Assembly: GCA_963712055.1 (NCBI GenBank)
Contig: CAVQGN010000003.1
Location: 248,001 to 312,000 of the forward strand
Reading direction: 5' to 3'
Length of the DNA stretch: 64,000 nt
From: JAHBVL01 sp963712055
GTDB lineage: Bacteria > Chloroflexota > Chloroflexia > Thermomicrobiales > UBA6265
Part shown: in pieces, positions 25,558-35,175 of the stretch
How positions within the stretch are numbered: the first letter of the stretch is position 1
Layout: every line of letters begins with the position of its first letter
Translations under genes and position numbers: made by a program
The notes under the pieces: model-generated
Databases searched by the model: none
Told to the model about the DNA's origin: nothing
What the model saw: only the letters and a program-made list of their open reading frames with translations

Positions 25558-26591
25558 CAGGCTCGCTCCTTTGCCATCACGTCCTGTAACGTGTCGATCG
25601 TCAGATTCCCGCCGCTGATAACCAACGCCACCTTTTTCCCCCTCAAATCACCTGCGTCCCGCAGATGTTTCGCTGCCGCCACCGAGGCGGCTCCAGCCCC
25701 TTCTGCAAGCATGCGATCTGATTCCAGCAACGTCAAGATCGCTTGACCAATCTCCTGGTCGGAAACAAGCTCAATATCATCGATTCCGTCGAAAAGGATG
25801 TCGGCCGGGAGTTCAAACGCTACCCGGGTTGCCATTCCTTCGGCGAACGTCTCCATCTTGTCATAGGCGAGCAGTGTGCGTTGCAGCCAGGAATCGCGAA
25901 AAACGGGCGCGCCGGCAGCCTGAACCCCGATCACCTTGAGATCGGGATTGATCGACTTGCCGGCTACGACCGCACCGCACGCGCCACTGCCCGCGCCGAT
26001 CGGCACGATCAGCATTTCGAGGTCGGGAATGGCTTCCATGATTTCGAGTGAATAGGTACCGACACCAGCGATCAAGTGGGTTTCATTGGCCGAATGGACG
26101 AAGTAGGCTCCGGTCGCATTTGCAAACGTTTCAGCGGCCAGTCGACAGGCATCGAAGTCCTCACCGTCGAACACAACGGTGGCGCCAAGTCGCTCCATCG
26201 AACGGACCTTGATCGGATTAGCGCGCTCGGGCATAAACACGGTCGCGTTGACTCCGAATTTGCCGGCTGCGAAGGCGATCGATTGGCCATGATTGCCAGT
26301 AGAGGCGGTGACAACGCCAGCAGCCCGCTCAGCAGGGCCAAGATTCGCCATCAGGTTGACACCGCCGCGGATCTTGAACGCACCGATCGGTTGCAGGTTT
26401 TCGCATTTCAGATAGATGTCCGCTTCGAGCTTTTCCGACAGCACTGCGGAACGCAGCAAGGGCGTCGGCGCCAAAAACGGTGCGATCACGTTCCGAGCCA
26501 GATACACATCCTGCAGCGTTGGAATCCGCATGCGATCGTAGGTTTGAGTGACTGAATGCACAGAACGGTCGTCACCATCGACCATGGTCAT
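25554..26591 (-). CDS. Threonine ammonia-lyase / serine racemase-type PLP enzyme
   Basis: A 345-residue fold-type II PLP enzyme of the threonine dehydratase family. The Schiff-base lysine lies in PIGAFKIRGG, with TASTGNHGQSIAFAA and the phosphate-binding PIGAGSGACGA. There is no C-terminal ACT regulatory domain, so it is the catabolic or serine racemase-like short form rather than allosteric IlvA. The reaction expected is deamination of threonine or serine to the 2-oxoacid. The start MTMVDG at 26591 is chosen because GGAG lies nine bases upstream. It is coupled to the TPR gene downstream by a four-base overlap. Confidence 0.85.
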   Translation of the reverse strand: MTMVDGDDRSVHSVTQTYDRMRIPTLQDVYLARNVIAPFLAPTPLLRSAVLSEKLEADIYLKCENLQPIGAFKIRGGVNLMANLGPAERAAGVVTASTGNHGQSIAFAAGKFGVNATVFMPERANPIKVRSMERLGATVVFDGEDFDACRLAAETFANATGAYFVHSANETHLIAGVGTYSLEIMEAIPDLEMLIVPIGAGSGACGAVVAGKSINPDLKVIGVQAAGAPVFRDSWLQRTLLAYDKMETFAEGMATRVAFELPADILFDGIDDIELVSDQEIGQAILTLLESDRMLAEGAGAASVAAAKHLRDAGDLRGKKVALVISGGNLTIDTLQDVMAKERAW

Positions 26592-26811
26592 AAACTGATT
26601 CTCCAACGCCTTCCCACCCAAGTCTGCAAACTTCCCAGCCGAGTGATCAGCACAGGCGCACAATGGTCACACACATCGCCACGTTCAGGACACGAATGCG
26701 GTGGCGGTCAGTTCTGCAATGATCACTCTGCGGGTAACCGGAGTGTAGCATAGCAGTGACGCCGGGAAGATCAGATCGGCGGAACCGAAGGCTCGGAAAA
26801 CGGAGGAAAGC

Positions 26812-27663
26812 GTGGGCACCATCGAGAAGTCATTTCAGCAGCAGTTGCGGGCTTCAGCCCACCGTGCCAACAGTATCGTTTGTGTCGGTCTCGACCCCGT
26901 GCTCGACAAGATGCCCACCCACCTGCATTCGCTCGAACCAGCCCAAGCCATCATTGCGTTCAACCGGGCCATTATCGACGCCACAGCCGACGTCGCGATG
27001 GCGTTCAAACCAAATCTTGGTTTCTACATCGCCTACGGCGTCGCCGGGCTTGAAGCTTTGGCCGAAACCCGGCGGATGATCGACCGCTCGATTCCGGTCA
27101 TCCTCGACTGCAAGGTGGGAGATTTCGAATACACCGCAGCGTCCTATGCTCGGGGCTTTCTTGACGAATGGGAATTCGATGCGGTGACAGCCAGTCCGTA
27201 TATCGGCCGGGAGAGTTTGCAGCCGTTCCTCGGTCGAGCAGAGAAAGGCGCGTTCGTCCTCTGCAAGACAAGCAATCCGGGTAGTGGTGAGTTCCAGGAC
27301 CTGACTGTCCAGCATACGGATCGCACCAATCCGCTCTACATCACGGTGGCCGAACGAGTGGACGCCTGGAATGAGGATCTGCCAGGAACGGCTGGCTTGG
27401 TAGTCGGAGCGACCTGGCCGGAGCAGTTGCGCGAGGTGCGCACGGTTGCGCCTGACCTGCCGATCTTGATGCCAGGGGTGGGAGCGCAGGAAGGGGATCT
27501 TGCGACCGCATTGGCAGCGGGTTCGGGTTCGCATCCGGGAGATTTGATCGTTTCGGCCTCTCGATCGATCATTTACGCGAGCACTGAAGCGGATTTTGGT
27601 GAGGCGAGCCGGTCGGCGGTGGTTTCCCTCAATCAGCTGGTGTCGGAATCAGTCACCTCCTGA
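26812..27663 (+). CDS. pyrF: Orotidine 5'-phosphate decarboxylase
   Basis: A 283-residue type 2 OMP decarboxylase that makes UMP in pyrimidine synthesis. Family motifs are IVCVGLDPVLDKMP near the N-terminus, AFKPNLGFY, the catalytic LDCKVGDF with Lys and Asp in the DxKxxD array, SPYIG and PILMPGVGAQEGD. The GTG start is preceded by GGAGGAAAGC. It is a single gene on the plus strand; no other pyr gene is nearby. Confidence 0.93.
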   Translation: MGTIEKSFQQQLRASAHRANSIVCVGLDPVLDKMPTHLHSLEPAQAIIAFNRAIIDATADVAMAFKPNLGFYIAYGVAGLEALAETRRMIDRSIPVILDCKVGDFEYTAASYARGFLDEWEFDAVTASPYIGRESLQPFLGRAEKGAFVLCKTSNPGSGEFQDLTVQHTDRTNPLYITVAERVDAWNEDLPGTAGLVVGATWPEQLREVRTVAPDLPILMPGVGAQEGDLATALAAGSGSHPGDLIVSASRSIIYASTEADFGEASRSAVVSLNQLVSESVTS

Positions 27664-27884
27664 GCTCCCGGTTTTCGACCGTGTTTTTCGCCCGCGTAGT
27701 ACCTACAATAGAAATGAGTTGACACTCCTGTCTGTGACTCTAGTCAACGGCGGTCACCCGTGGTAGCCTAGAGACCCCGCAACCAAACAGGAGCCGTTGA
27801 CGTTCGAGTCATACTCGCATTCGTAGATCCGCTGGAAAGCGGCGACCCGATTCGATCGGTAGTATCAGGGGCCAGAGGCAGACC

Positions 27885-29150
27885 ATGAAGCTCAGATTCT
27901 CTTCTCTTTTACTCGCCGTTGTCCTGATGATGGTGTCAATCGCGGTGCCACTCGCCAGTTCATCGGTCGCAGCAGAGAACGCCGTCGATCCCTTCGTCAA
28001 TGTGAACATTCCTCCCGATCTCGGGCAATCCGCGATGCAGGTCTATGTTCCCGAAACTGGACACACCTTGCGCGGCTATTTCCTCGACTACTGGCGGGCA
28101 AACGGCGGTGCATCCGTTTTCGGCAACCCGATCTCTGAACCATTCGCTTCTTCCGATGGCTACTACAGTCAGGCGTTCGAGAACGGAATCTTCCAATTCG
28201 TCCTCGAACTCATCTGGACCGATCTTCCCTCCGTCACGCTAATGCCAATTGGTTCAGCGGCGCTTGATAGCCGGGTCGATACCTTTCGTGCCGATGGGCG
28301 CCGTGGTTTCGGCGGCGGGGACCGTCGTTCGTCGACGTGGAAACCGGTCAGCCCGGAAGGCGTGACCGCTCTGACCGCAGTCAGCACTGGCGGTGTTTGG
28401 TCGGAGATAACCGGCCACACGATGTCTGGCCCGGTCTACGACTGGTACGCAGCGCATGAAGGGACTTACTACCTCGGCGAGCCCATCAGTCAGCCCCTCA
28501 CCGAACGAGGTCGGGTGGTGCAGTATTTCGAAGGTGGTTTGCTGGAATTGGATAGCTTCGGTCGGGTGCGGATGGCTCCGCTTGCACGTGAGGTCGCCCC
28601 AGCGATGGGAATTGACACAACCCCGGTCGACGGCTCCGGCATGATGGTTTACAACGACGCTCTCTTTTATCCCGCCGGCTTGATGGGTCTCGGCACGAAC
28701 CTGGACGCACCGGGCAAGCGCTGGATAGAGATCAACATTCCTGAGCAACGTCTCTATGCTTACCAGGGGTCGACGCTCGTGGCCTCTACGTTGATAAGTA
28801 CCGGGCTAACGCCAAACGAAACAGAAGTCGGCACGTTCCACGTACGGTACAAACTTGAAAAGCAGGACATGATCGGCACAACTGACGAAACCGGAGCCGT
28901 CGTCGCGCTTGGCGAGGATGCCGCCAAAGACGCACAGTCTGGTGCCGTGCAAAACCAGGATGCGTACGTGGTCAAGGACGTGCCCAACGTCATGTACATC
29001 AACCAGGAAGCGGAGGCACTCCACGGCGCCTACTGGCACAACAACTTCGGCAATCCCATGAGCCACGGCTGTGTCAATCTTCCGCTCGATTTTGCTCAGT
29101 TCCTCTATGCGTGGGCACCATTGGGAACAATGGTCTGGGTTCACAAGTAG
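27885..29150 (+). CDS. Secreted L,D-transpeptidase with duplicated N-terminal repeats
   Basis: A 421-residue exported YkuD-domain protein that would cross-link or anchor peptidoglycan outside the membrane. Residues 1-30 form a signal peptide (MKLRF, hydrophobic core, then VAAE). Two related units follow: GHTLRGYFLDYWRANGGASV with FGNPISEPF, and GHTMSGPVYDWYAAHEGTYY with LGEPISQPL, resembling LGFP-type wall-binding repeats. The catalytic domain (about 280-421) ends with HGAYWHNNFG then SHGCVNLP, carrying the active cysteine. A second, related enzyme lies at 57487-59187. A terminator follows. Confidence 0.9.
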   Translation: MKLRFSSLLLAVVLMMVSIAVPLASSSVAAENAVDPFVNVNIPPDLGQSAMQVYVPETGHTLRGYFLDYWRANGGASVFGNPISEPFASSDGYYSQAFENGIFQFVLELIWTDLPSVTLMPIGSAALDSRVDTFRADGRRGFGGGDRRSSTWKPVSPEGVTALTAVSTGGVWSEITGHTMSGPVYDWYAAHEGTYYLGEPISQPLTERGRVVQYFEGGLLELDSFGRVRMAPLAREVAPAMGIDTTPVDGSGMMVYNDALFYPAGLMGLGTNLDAPGKRWIEINIPEQRLYAYQGSTLVASTLISTGLTPNETEVGTFHVRYKLEKQDMIGTTDETGAVVALGEDAAKDAQSGAVQNQDAYVVKDVPNVMYINQEAEALHGAYWHNNFGNPMSHGCVNLPLDFAQFLYAWAPLGTMVWVHK

Positions 29151-29171
29151 AAATAGAAGCAATTCTCGTTC

Positions 29172-29203
29172 AAAGCCGGTCTGGAGTTTGCAGACCGGCT
29201 TTT
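29172..29203 (+). terminator. Intrinsic terminator after the L,D-transpeptidase
   Basis: AAAGCCGGTCTG pairs over 12 bases with CAGACCGGCTTT around a seven-base loop, and the stem ends in four T residues. It begins 22 bases after the stop at 29150. Confidence 0.8.
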
Positions 29204-29319
29204 GTCATCTCAGCGATGTACAGGATGTTGTAGGGCATACCTGCCGGTGCTACCATGTCGGGATCATCAACGGGCGATCGGCAGCTTTCCGGTCGCGTTG
29301 AGGGCCCATCACCGAGGCG

Positions 29320-30192
29320 TTGCCCATCTTGGAATCGGTCGATCAGTCCAGCAGGAATCGTCGCTCGGCCGTCGCCGTGGCATTGACGAACCAGAAAGGT
29401 GGCGTGGGAAAGACAACCTCCGCTGTCAATCTTGCCACCCTGCTCGCGGGGAGAGGGTATCAGGTTCTCCTGGTCGATATCGATCCACAGGGGAATGCCA
29501 CATCCTCCCTCGGTCTCGACAAACGAGCGCTCAAGACAACGGTCTACGACGTTCTCGTCAATGACGTTCCGATCGAGGATGCGATCGTTCCTGCCGTCCG
29601 GCCCCGGCTCGATCTCCTTCCCGCCAACGCCAATCTTTCCGGCGCCGAGGTCGAACTCGTCGAGTTTGATGCCCGCACGTTCGTACTCAAAGACGCTCTT
29701 GCCGCGATCTCCAGCGAGTACGATCTGATCATGGTCGATTGCCCGCCATCGCTTGGCTTGTTGACCTTGAATGCGTTGACTGCGGTCGATAGCGTAATCG
29801 TCCCAATTCAGTGCGAATACCTTGCCCTCGAAGGCCTCGGACAGTTGATCGCGACGATCGATATGGTCAAACAATCACTCAATCCTGATCTCGATGTCAC
29901 CGGCGTGCTGATGACCATGTACGACGTTCGAACTCGCCTTTCGGCGCACGTTGTCGAAGAAGTGCGGCGCTTTTTTCCGCAGCGCACGTTCAAGACCATC
30001 GTTCCCCGTTCTGTCCGACTGGCTGAAGCCCCCAGTTATGGGCAAACCATCGATGAATACGATCCAGCCTCTCGTGGAGCCGCCGCCTACGATCTCGTTG
30101 CCGCCGAACTCATCGATCGACTCCAACTCCGCCCAATCCTTTCGAACACCCTGACGCGCACGCGCGACCGTTCTGACACCGTTTCGGCCTGA
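29320..30192 (+). CDS. ParA/Soj-family ATPase
   Basis: A 290-residue deviant-Walker ATPase. NQKGGVGKTTSAVNLA is the characteristic P-loop with the signature lysine, LLVDIDPQGNATSSLG is switch I, and LIMVDCPPSLGLLTLNAL is Walker B. Such proteins segregate chromosome origins or position cargo on the nucleoid. No parB gene or parS-like palindrome was noticed nearby, so the cargo is unknown. The start is a TTG at 29320 with GAGG just upstream; a GTG at 29377 is an alternative. It precedes guaB by 25 bases and may share its transcript. Confidence 0.85.
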   Translation: MPILESVDQSSRNRRSAVAVALTNQKGGVGKTTSAVNLATLLAGRGYQVLLVDIDPQGNATSSLGLDKRALKTTVYDVLVNDVPIEDAIVPAVRPRLDLLPANANLSGAEVELVEFDARTFVLKDALAAISSEYDLIMVDCPPSLGLLTLNALTAVDSVIVPIQCEYLALEGLGQLIATIDMVKQSLNPDLDVTGVLMTMYDVRTRLSAHVVEEVRRFFPQRTFKTIVPRSVRLAEAPSYGQTIDEYDPASRGAAAYDLVAAELIDRLQLRPILSNTLTRTRDRSDTVSA

Positions 30193-30217
30193 TCCGCAGC
30201 TTAGAGGAGGTTCCGCG

Positions 30218-31789
30218 ATGAGCATCACCGAAGAAACAATTCGCTCCCAGACGTCTGAAGATCCCGCTGAGCAGCCACGAACTGATCCGGCCACCTGGAT
30301 ACTCCAGCAGCACTTGACCGACACCTACAAGTTCACCGGTACCGGTCTGACCTTCGATGATGTCCTGCTCTTGCCGGCGAAATCCGATGTTATCCCCTCC
30401 GAGGCCAATACATCCACCCGTGTTGCGGGTGACATCACGCTCCACATCCCGATCATGTCCGCCGCCATGGACACCGTCACGGAGGCTAGGCTCGCGATTT
30501 CGCTCGCGCGCGAAGGTGGGATGGGCATCATCCACCGGAATCTCTCGATCGAAGATCAGGTGTCCGAGGTCGACAAAGTCAAACGCTCCGAATCGGGGAT
30601 GATTGTCGAACCGCTCACCCTTCCGCCTGATGCGCTGGTCAGCGACGCGCTCGCGGTCATGGAGCGGTATCACATTTCGGGTGTCCCGATCACCGAAGCC
30701 GATGGCCGTCTGGTCGGTATCCTGACCAACCGCGATCTGCGATTTGTTCAGGACGAAACCCAGCCCGTTTCCGCGCTGATGACCAGCACCGGACTGATCA
30801 CGGCACCACTCGGAACCACCCTCGATCAAGCCAGTGCCATTCTGCACAAGCAAAAGGTCGAGAAGCTCCCCGTGGTCGATGACCATGGCATCCTGACCGG
30901 TCTGATCACGGTCAAAGACATCCAGAAGAAGATTCAGTTCCCGAACGCCACCAAGGACAGTCGTGGCCGCTTGCGAGTTGGCGCTGCTGTCGGTGTCGGC
31001 GCTGACGCGATCGAACGAGCGCAGGCGCTAGCCGCGGACGATGTCGATTTGCTGGTGGTCGATACCGCTCACGGCCATTCTGAAGGTGTGCTCGAGATGG
31101 TCAGAACGCTCAAGCGGATGCTCGATATTCCAATCATGGCTGGCAATGTCGCTACCGCCTCGGCCACCGAAGCACTGATCGAAGCCGGAGCGGATGCGGT
31201 CAAGGTTGGCGTTGGTCCGGGTTCTATCTGCACGACCCGGGTAGTCGCCGGAACCGGTGTCCCCCAGGTCAGCGCGATCTACCACTGTGCGCAGGCAGCG
31301 GCCCGGCACGGCATTCCAATCATCGGCGACGGCGGTATTCAATATTCTGGTGACATCGGAAAAGCGATCGCGGCCGGCGCAGATGCGGTCATGCTCGGCA
31401 GCCTGTTGGCTGGTGTCGACGAAAGCCCAGGTGAGGTCGTGCTCTACCAAGGCGAGCGGTTCAAGGAATACCGGGGCATGGGATCGATCGGGGCGATGAA
31501 AGCCCGCTCGTTTTCCAAGGATCGCTATTTTCAGGAAGGCGCAGCCTCGGACAAACTCGTTCCAGAGGGGATCGAGGGCCGGGTCGCGTACAAAGGCCCG
31601 CTCAGCAATCTGATCTTTCAGCTTGTCGGCGGGTTACGGGCCGCCATGGGCTATTGCGGCGCCGCAGATATCGCCACCCTGAAACGCGACGCCCAGTTCG
31701 TCCAGATCACTTCGGCCGGATTGCGCGAAAGCCATCCTCACGATGTGATCGTGACCCGGGAAGCACCCAACTACCGGGTCAGCAGTTAG
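30218..31789 (+). CDS. guaB: Inosine-5'-monophosphate dehydrogenase
   Basis: A 523-residue enzyme that oxidises IMP to XMP, the committed step of GMP synthesis. The order is a TIM barrel interrupted by two CBS motifs (about residues 130-250: VSDALAVMERYHISGVPITE and LDQASAILHKQKVEKLPVVD). The active-site loop is GPGSICTTR with the catalytic cysteine, and the flap carries EGIEGRVAYKG. It has about 35 more N-terminal residues than typical. AGAGGAGG precedes the ATG. It lies directly after the ParA gene. Confidence 0.95.
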   Translation: MSITEETIRSQTSEDPAEQPRTDPATWILQQHLTDTYKFTGTGLTFDDVLLLPAKSDVIPSEANTSTRVAGDITLHIPIMSAAMDTVTEARLAISLAREGGMGIIHRNLSIEDQVSEVDKVKRSESGMIVEPLTLPPDALVSDALAVMERYHISGVPITEADGRLVGILTNRDLRFVQDETQPVSALMTSTGLITAPLGTTLDQASAILHKQKVEKLPVVDDHGILTGLITVKDIQKKIQFPNATKDSRGRLRVGAAVGVGADAIERAQALAADDVDLLVVDTAHGHSEGVLEMVRTLKRMLDIPIMAGNVATASATEALIEAGADAVKVGVGPGSICTTRVVAGTGVPQVSAIYHCAQAAARHGIPIIGDGGIQYSGDIGKAIAAGADAVMLGSLLAGVDESPGEVVLYQGERFKEYRGMGSIGAMKARSFSKDRYFQEGAASDKLVPEGIEGRVAYKGPLSNLIFQLVGGLRAAMGYCGAADIATLKRDAQFVQITSAGLRESHPHDVIVTREAPNYRVSS

Positions 31790-31914
31790 ATTCGCTGCGC
31801 ACGCAGAAAGTCATCCATTCCCTGGAGGCTGGGAGGCTGATCGATCAGCCACCCAGCAACCTCGACCGTTCCGTCGGCGAACGTCCGCCGCCTGAGCGCT
31901 TGATGCGTGAGCAT
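31786..31914 (-). CDS. Small convergent ORF, 42 residues
   Basis: Below guaB, on the minus strand, a 42-codon frame starts at an ATG at 31914 and ends in a TAA that overlaps the guaB stop. The peptide begins MLTHQALRRRTFADGTVEV and ends MDDFLRAQRI. Its codon choice looks like that of real genes here, with G or C mostly in third position. An in-frame stop lies a few codons upstream, so it is either a small protein or the remnant of a longer gene. I do not recognise it. The rest of the 31915-32068 interval shows nothing clear. Confidence 0.35.
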   Translation of the reverse strand: MLTHQALRRRTFADGTVEVAGWLIDQPPSLQGMDDFLRAQRI

Positions 31915-32068
31915 GAGTGCTTCACCATCTGGTCATGTTCACCTGCGTACCGATCTCGCTTTGCAGCAACCGCGGTTCTCTGCATCGCGTCAGCCGGGTA
32001 CTCGTCCTCTTCGCAGCCCCTGGTTCTTCTTTTTTCTGATCTCAAGTTATCAGACTGCTACAGGCGCG

Positions 32069-34936
32069 TCACGGCGACTCGCCCAGCACCGCGTCCTCGA
32101 CCGTTTCCGCTTCTATCTCATCGATCGGCGCAAAACCAAGTGAAAGCGACTGGGCGACGATATCGCGGCGCAGGAGTCGTTCTGCTTCCCGCAACGGGAT
32201 CCGGAGTTTGTTCTCCGGCACCACATCTTCCAGCATTTCGCGGACCTGTCGAAGTAGATCGATCGTTTTGTTGAAGGTCAGAACGAGATCGCCTTCGGAG
32301 AGTTCGAGTTTCTCGAAGATCCCCGCCATTGATTCACCCATGGCCCACGCCCGAGCGGCGCCGTAAAACGCGCCATTGTGTCCCTCGGAAATGAACAACC
32401 CATAGTCTCGTTCTTCACCCAAGATGGCGTGTTCGAGTTCTTCCAGGCGACGCCGCAACTGCACGAGATCAACTGGAAGGGTGAAATGATTGGTGTAGCG
32501 GTAGTCGCGATCGAAACTGAACCAGGAAAAAACCTCCGCCAGATCTTCGGGCGCGAGGCGATCGAGCATGCCAGAATCGACCATCTCGCAGAGAATCAGG
32601 GCATCGTTGTCGAAAACGGCTGCCAGCATGTCTGACTTCGCGGTTGGAAAGCCGCGATGCATATACCCGAAGCGGTGAAGCACCTCGCGAATACCGGTGA
32701 TAACACCCTCGATCCGTGCTTCTTCGGTTTCGATCTCTTTTTCGAGCACGAGTTCGAGCGACGCTCGTTCTTTTTCGAGGCGATCGATTCGGACCAGATG
32801 AGCGCGATGCTCCTTGCGAACCGGACAGGTGCCGCACGGATGCTCGCTCCGCATCATCTGAAGCGAAGCCAGTTGCTCTTCAGCCGCTTGCAGCGAAGAA
32901 GCCATCTCTTGCCGCACCTCCGCCAATCGCACTGCTTCGGCTTCCTGATGCGCTAATCGCTCAGCGACCAGATCGGGAAGATCGAGTTGCTCCAGCTGGT
33001 GCTGAACGGCGGCGACAATCTCCGGCGTGATCTCGATTGCTTCGCTTCCCGTCAGGCGTTCCAGGAGAGCCTGAGGGAGTTCAAGTTGCGCGTTGTCGGG
33101 GAGAAAGTCAATCCCGCGGTACTCCGGAAGCGTCTCGACGGAATCGCCGAAAAGAAAGTCTCCGATTCCCGCATTCGAGCGGCGCAGAAAAACACCCCAC
33201 CCGTGGTCACGTTCGTGAATGACCAGCCCAGGACGAGCGAATCGGATCGTTTTTCGCAGGAGTTGCCGTCCTGGTTCGCGCCACGGCGGGCTCTCGACTG
33301 CGTCATCGAAAGTCCGCAGATTTGCGACCAGTCGCTTCACCTTCTGTTCAGCGGTCGTGATCGTGCCGGTCAGCAGACGGTATTCCTCGAGGAGTTCATC
33401 ACCCGCTTCGAGACCGATAAGGCAACCCTTGGGTACACCGAGAATGTCGCCATTGACTTCGATGATGTCGTCTTCGAGTTGCCTGACGCGTTGACTGGTC
33501 TGGAACTGGGCAAGGCTTTGCTGCAGGATTTGCCGGACCCGGTCGCCATCTGGTGGATCCCAGAGATTGAGCACGGTGTTGTACCGAATCGCAAACGCAG
33601 AACGGACAGGTTCGAGCGGTCCCGTTGCGATCTCGCGCATATCGCGAAATTCAATCCAGGGCGAATAGGGAACAACGACCTGGCCAAACTCATCCATCCC
33701 CCGACGGCCGGCTCGGCCGGCCATCTGCTGAAACTCATTCGGGGTCAGGACTCGCCGTCGCCGACCGTCCCATTTGCTCATCCGCCCAATCACCACTGTC
33801 CGCGCGGGCATGTTGACTCCCAGTGCGAGGGTATCGGTGGCGAAAACAACCATCATCAAACCGCGTCCGAAAAGGACTTCGACCAGTTGTTTGAGAACGG
33901 GCAGCAAACCGGCGTGGTGAAAACCAATCCCTTTGCGGGCAAGCGCTGTGATCAACTGAACCTGATCGAGTTCGCGGTCCTCGGGTCGGAGCGATTCGAG
34001 ATAGGTGTCGACCACCGCGTTGATCGCTCCTTCCTGTTCCTGCGAAACAAGATCAGGCCGCATCATGGCCAGTCGCTCGGCAAAGACCTGACAGTCGTTG
34101 CGGCTGAACAGGAAATAGATCGCTGGGAGCATCGATTTCGCTCGCAGTGCGTCGATGATCTCGTGAGGATGCGGTTCATCCATTCCAGGTTCATCGCCGC
34201 GACGCCGACCGTTGCGACCAACCTGCTTCTTGGCTTCTCCACCGGTTTTCGGGAAATCCCGCACGATCTGTCCATGATGGTTGACGACCTCATGGAGTTC
34301 GCCGTTGACGAAATAGGAAAGCGACAACGGAACCGCCCGCCGTTCGTGCGTGATCAACTCGATCGGTCGATGGGTCCGACTGATCCATTCGGCAATCTCA
34401 GGCGCATTCGACACCGTGGCCGAGAGGCAGATGAGCTGGATGTGTTCCGGGCAGAGAATGATCGATTCTTCCCAGGTGGTACCGCGTTCGGTGTCGGCGA
34501 GGAAGTGGATTTCGTCGAAAATGACAACGTCGACGTCATCGACATCCCAGGGCGTCTGCAGGAGCATGTTGCGCAGGACTTCGGTCGTCATGACAAGGAC
34601 GCGCGCCTCGCGATTCTCGGTCACGTCCCCGGTGAGAAGGCCGACATCATTGCCATAGAGCTGGCGGAGATCACGAAACTTCTGGTTCGAAAGCGCTTTG
34701 ATCGGCGTTGTGTAGAACACGCGGCCGTTGCGCTTGAACGAATCGTAGATGCCATATTCCGCCACGATCGTTTTGCCGGTGCCGGTCGGAGCGGCAACCA
34801 TGACCGAGGCTGCATCCCGGTAAGCCGAAATCGCTTCGATCTGGAATGGATCGAGCGGAAAGGGATAGAGCGAACCAAACTGGAGCAGATCAGCATCGAG
34901 GGTTGGTTCGACAGGTTCAGCTTGTTTGAGCGTCAA
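32069..34936 (-). CDS. Ski2/Mtr4-like superfamily 2 RNA helicase
   Basis: A 955-residue DExH helicase. Motif I is APTGTGKT, motif II DEIH, motif III SAT, with the second RecA domain containing GIGFHHAGLLPVLKQLVE and the motif VI QMAGRAGRRGMD. A coiled middle region follows, with CGTCPVRKEH (two cysteines), and the C-terminal region has the DSHCT type (SWFSFDRDYRY and later). Bacterial Ski2-like proteins are thought to remodel RNA. It starts at a TTG (34936) with AAGGACG upstream. It is probably transcribed alone; nothing beyond possible promoter sequence is seen in 34937-35175. Confidence 0.88.
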   Translation of the reverse strand: MTLKQAEPVEPTLDADLLQFGSLYPFPLDPFQIEAISAYRDAASVMVAAPTGTGKTIVAEYGIYDSFKRNGRVFYTTPIKALSNQKFRDLRQLYGNDVGLLTGDVTENREARVLVMTTEVLRNMLLQTPWDVDDVDVVIFDEIHFLADTERGTTWEESIILCPEHIQLICLSATVSNAPEIAEWISRTHRPIELITHERRAVPLSLSYFVNGELHEVVNHHGQIVRDFPKTGGEAKKQVGRNGRRRGDEPGMDEPHPHEIIDALRAKSMLPAIYFLFSRNDCQVFAERLAMMRPDLVSQEQEGAINAVVDTYLESLRPEDRELDQVQLITALARKGIGFHHAGLLPVLKQLVEVLFGRGLMMVVFATDTLALGVNMPARTVVIGRMSKWDGRRRRVLTPNEFQQMAGRAGRRGMDEFGQVVVPYSPWIEFRDMREIATGPLEPVRSAFAIRYNTVLNLWDPPDGDRVRQILQQSLAQFQTSQRVRQLEDDIIEVNGDILGVPKGCLIGLEAGDELLEEYRLLTGTITTAEQKVKRLVANLRTFDDAVESPPWREPGRQLLRKTIRFARPGLVIHERDHGWGVFLRRSNAGIGDFLFGDSVETLPEYRGIDFLPDNAQLELPQALLERLTGSEAIEITPEIVAAVQHQLEQLDLPDLVAERLAHQEAEAVRLAEVRQEMASSLQAAEEQLASLQMMRSEHPCGTCPVRKEHRAHLVRIDRLEKERASLELVLEKEIETEEARIEGVITGIREVLHRFGYMHRGFPTAKSDMLAAVFDNDALILCEMVDSGMLDRLAPEDLAEVFSWFSFDRDYRYTNHFTLPVDLVQLRRRLEELEHAILGEERDYGLFISEGHNGAFYGAARAWAMGESMAGIFEKLELSEGDLVLTFNKTIDLLRQVREMLEDVVPENKLRIPLREAERLLRRDIVAQSLSLGFAPIDEIEAETVEDAVLGESP

Positions 34937-35175
34937 GATCTTCGTCGTCCTTCGGCACGATCACACACGAACTCAGCCCGGTCGACATCGCAGGACCACC
35001 CGCGACAGTCGCTCAGGAATTTCATGCTCCAAGTGTCGCACTTTCCCGGAACCACGGGATGCGAAAGTCCCTGATCTCATCGCCAATCTACAATCGCACT
35101 CTGGTATTCACGTCGTTCAAGACCACCTAGAATCACCGGAGTGCCAAGAAGCTATGTCTCAGGATCGGCAATGCG

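Noticed and set aside
27719..27746. TTGACA with TAGTCA as a promoter of the L,D-transpeptidase
   Set aside because: The -35 box is perfect but the -10 box is poor, and another TACAAT lies at 27704-27709. Not strong enough to annotate.
32987..35074. A 695-codon open frame on the plus strand opposite the helicase gene
   Set aside because: It is antisense to a gene with complete helicase motifs. Long mirror frames arise easily at high GC, and its translation shows no domain.
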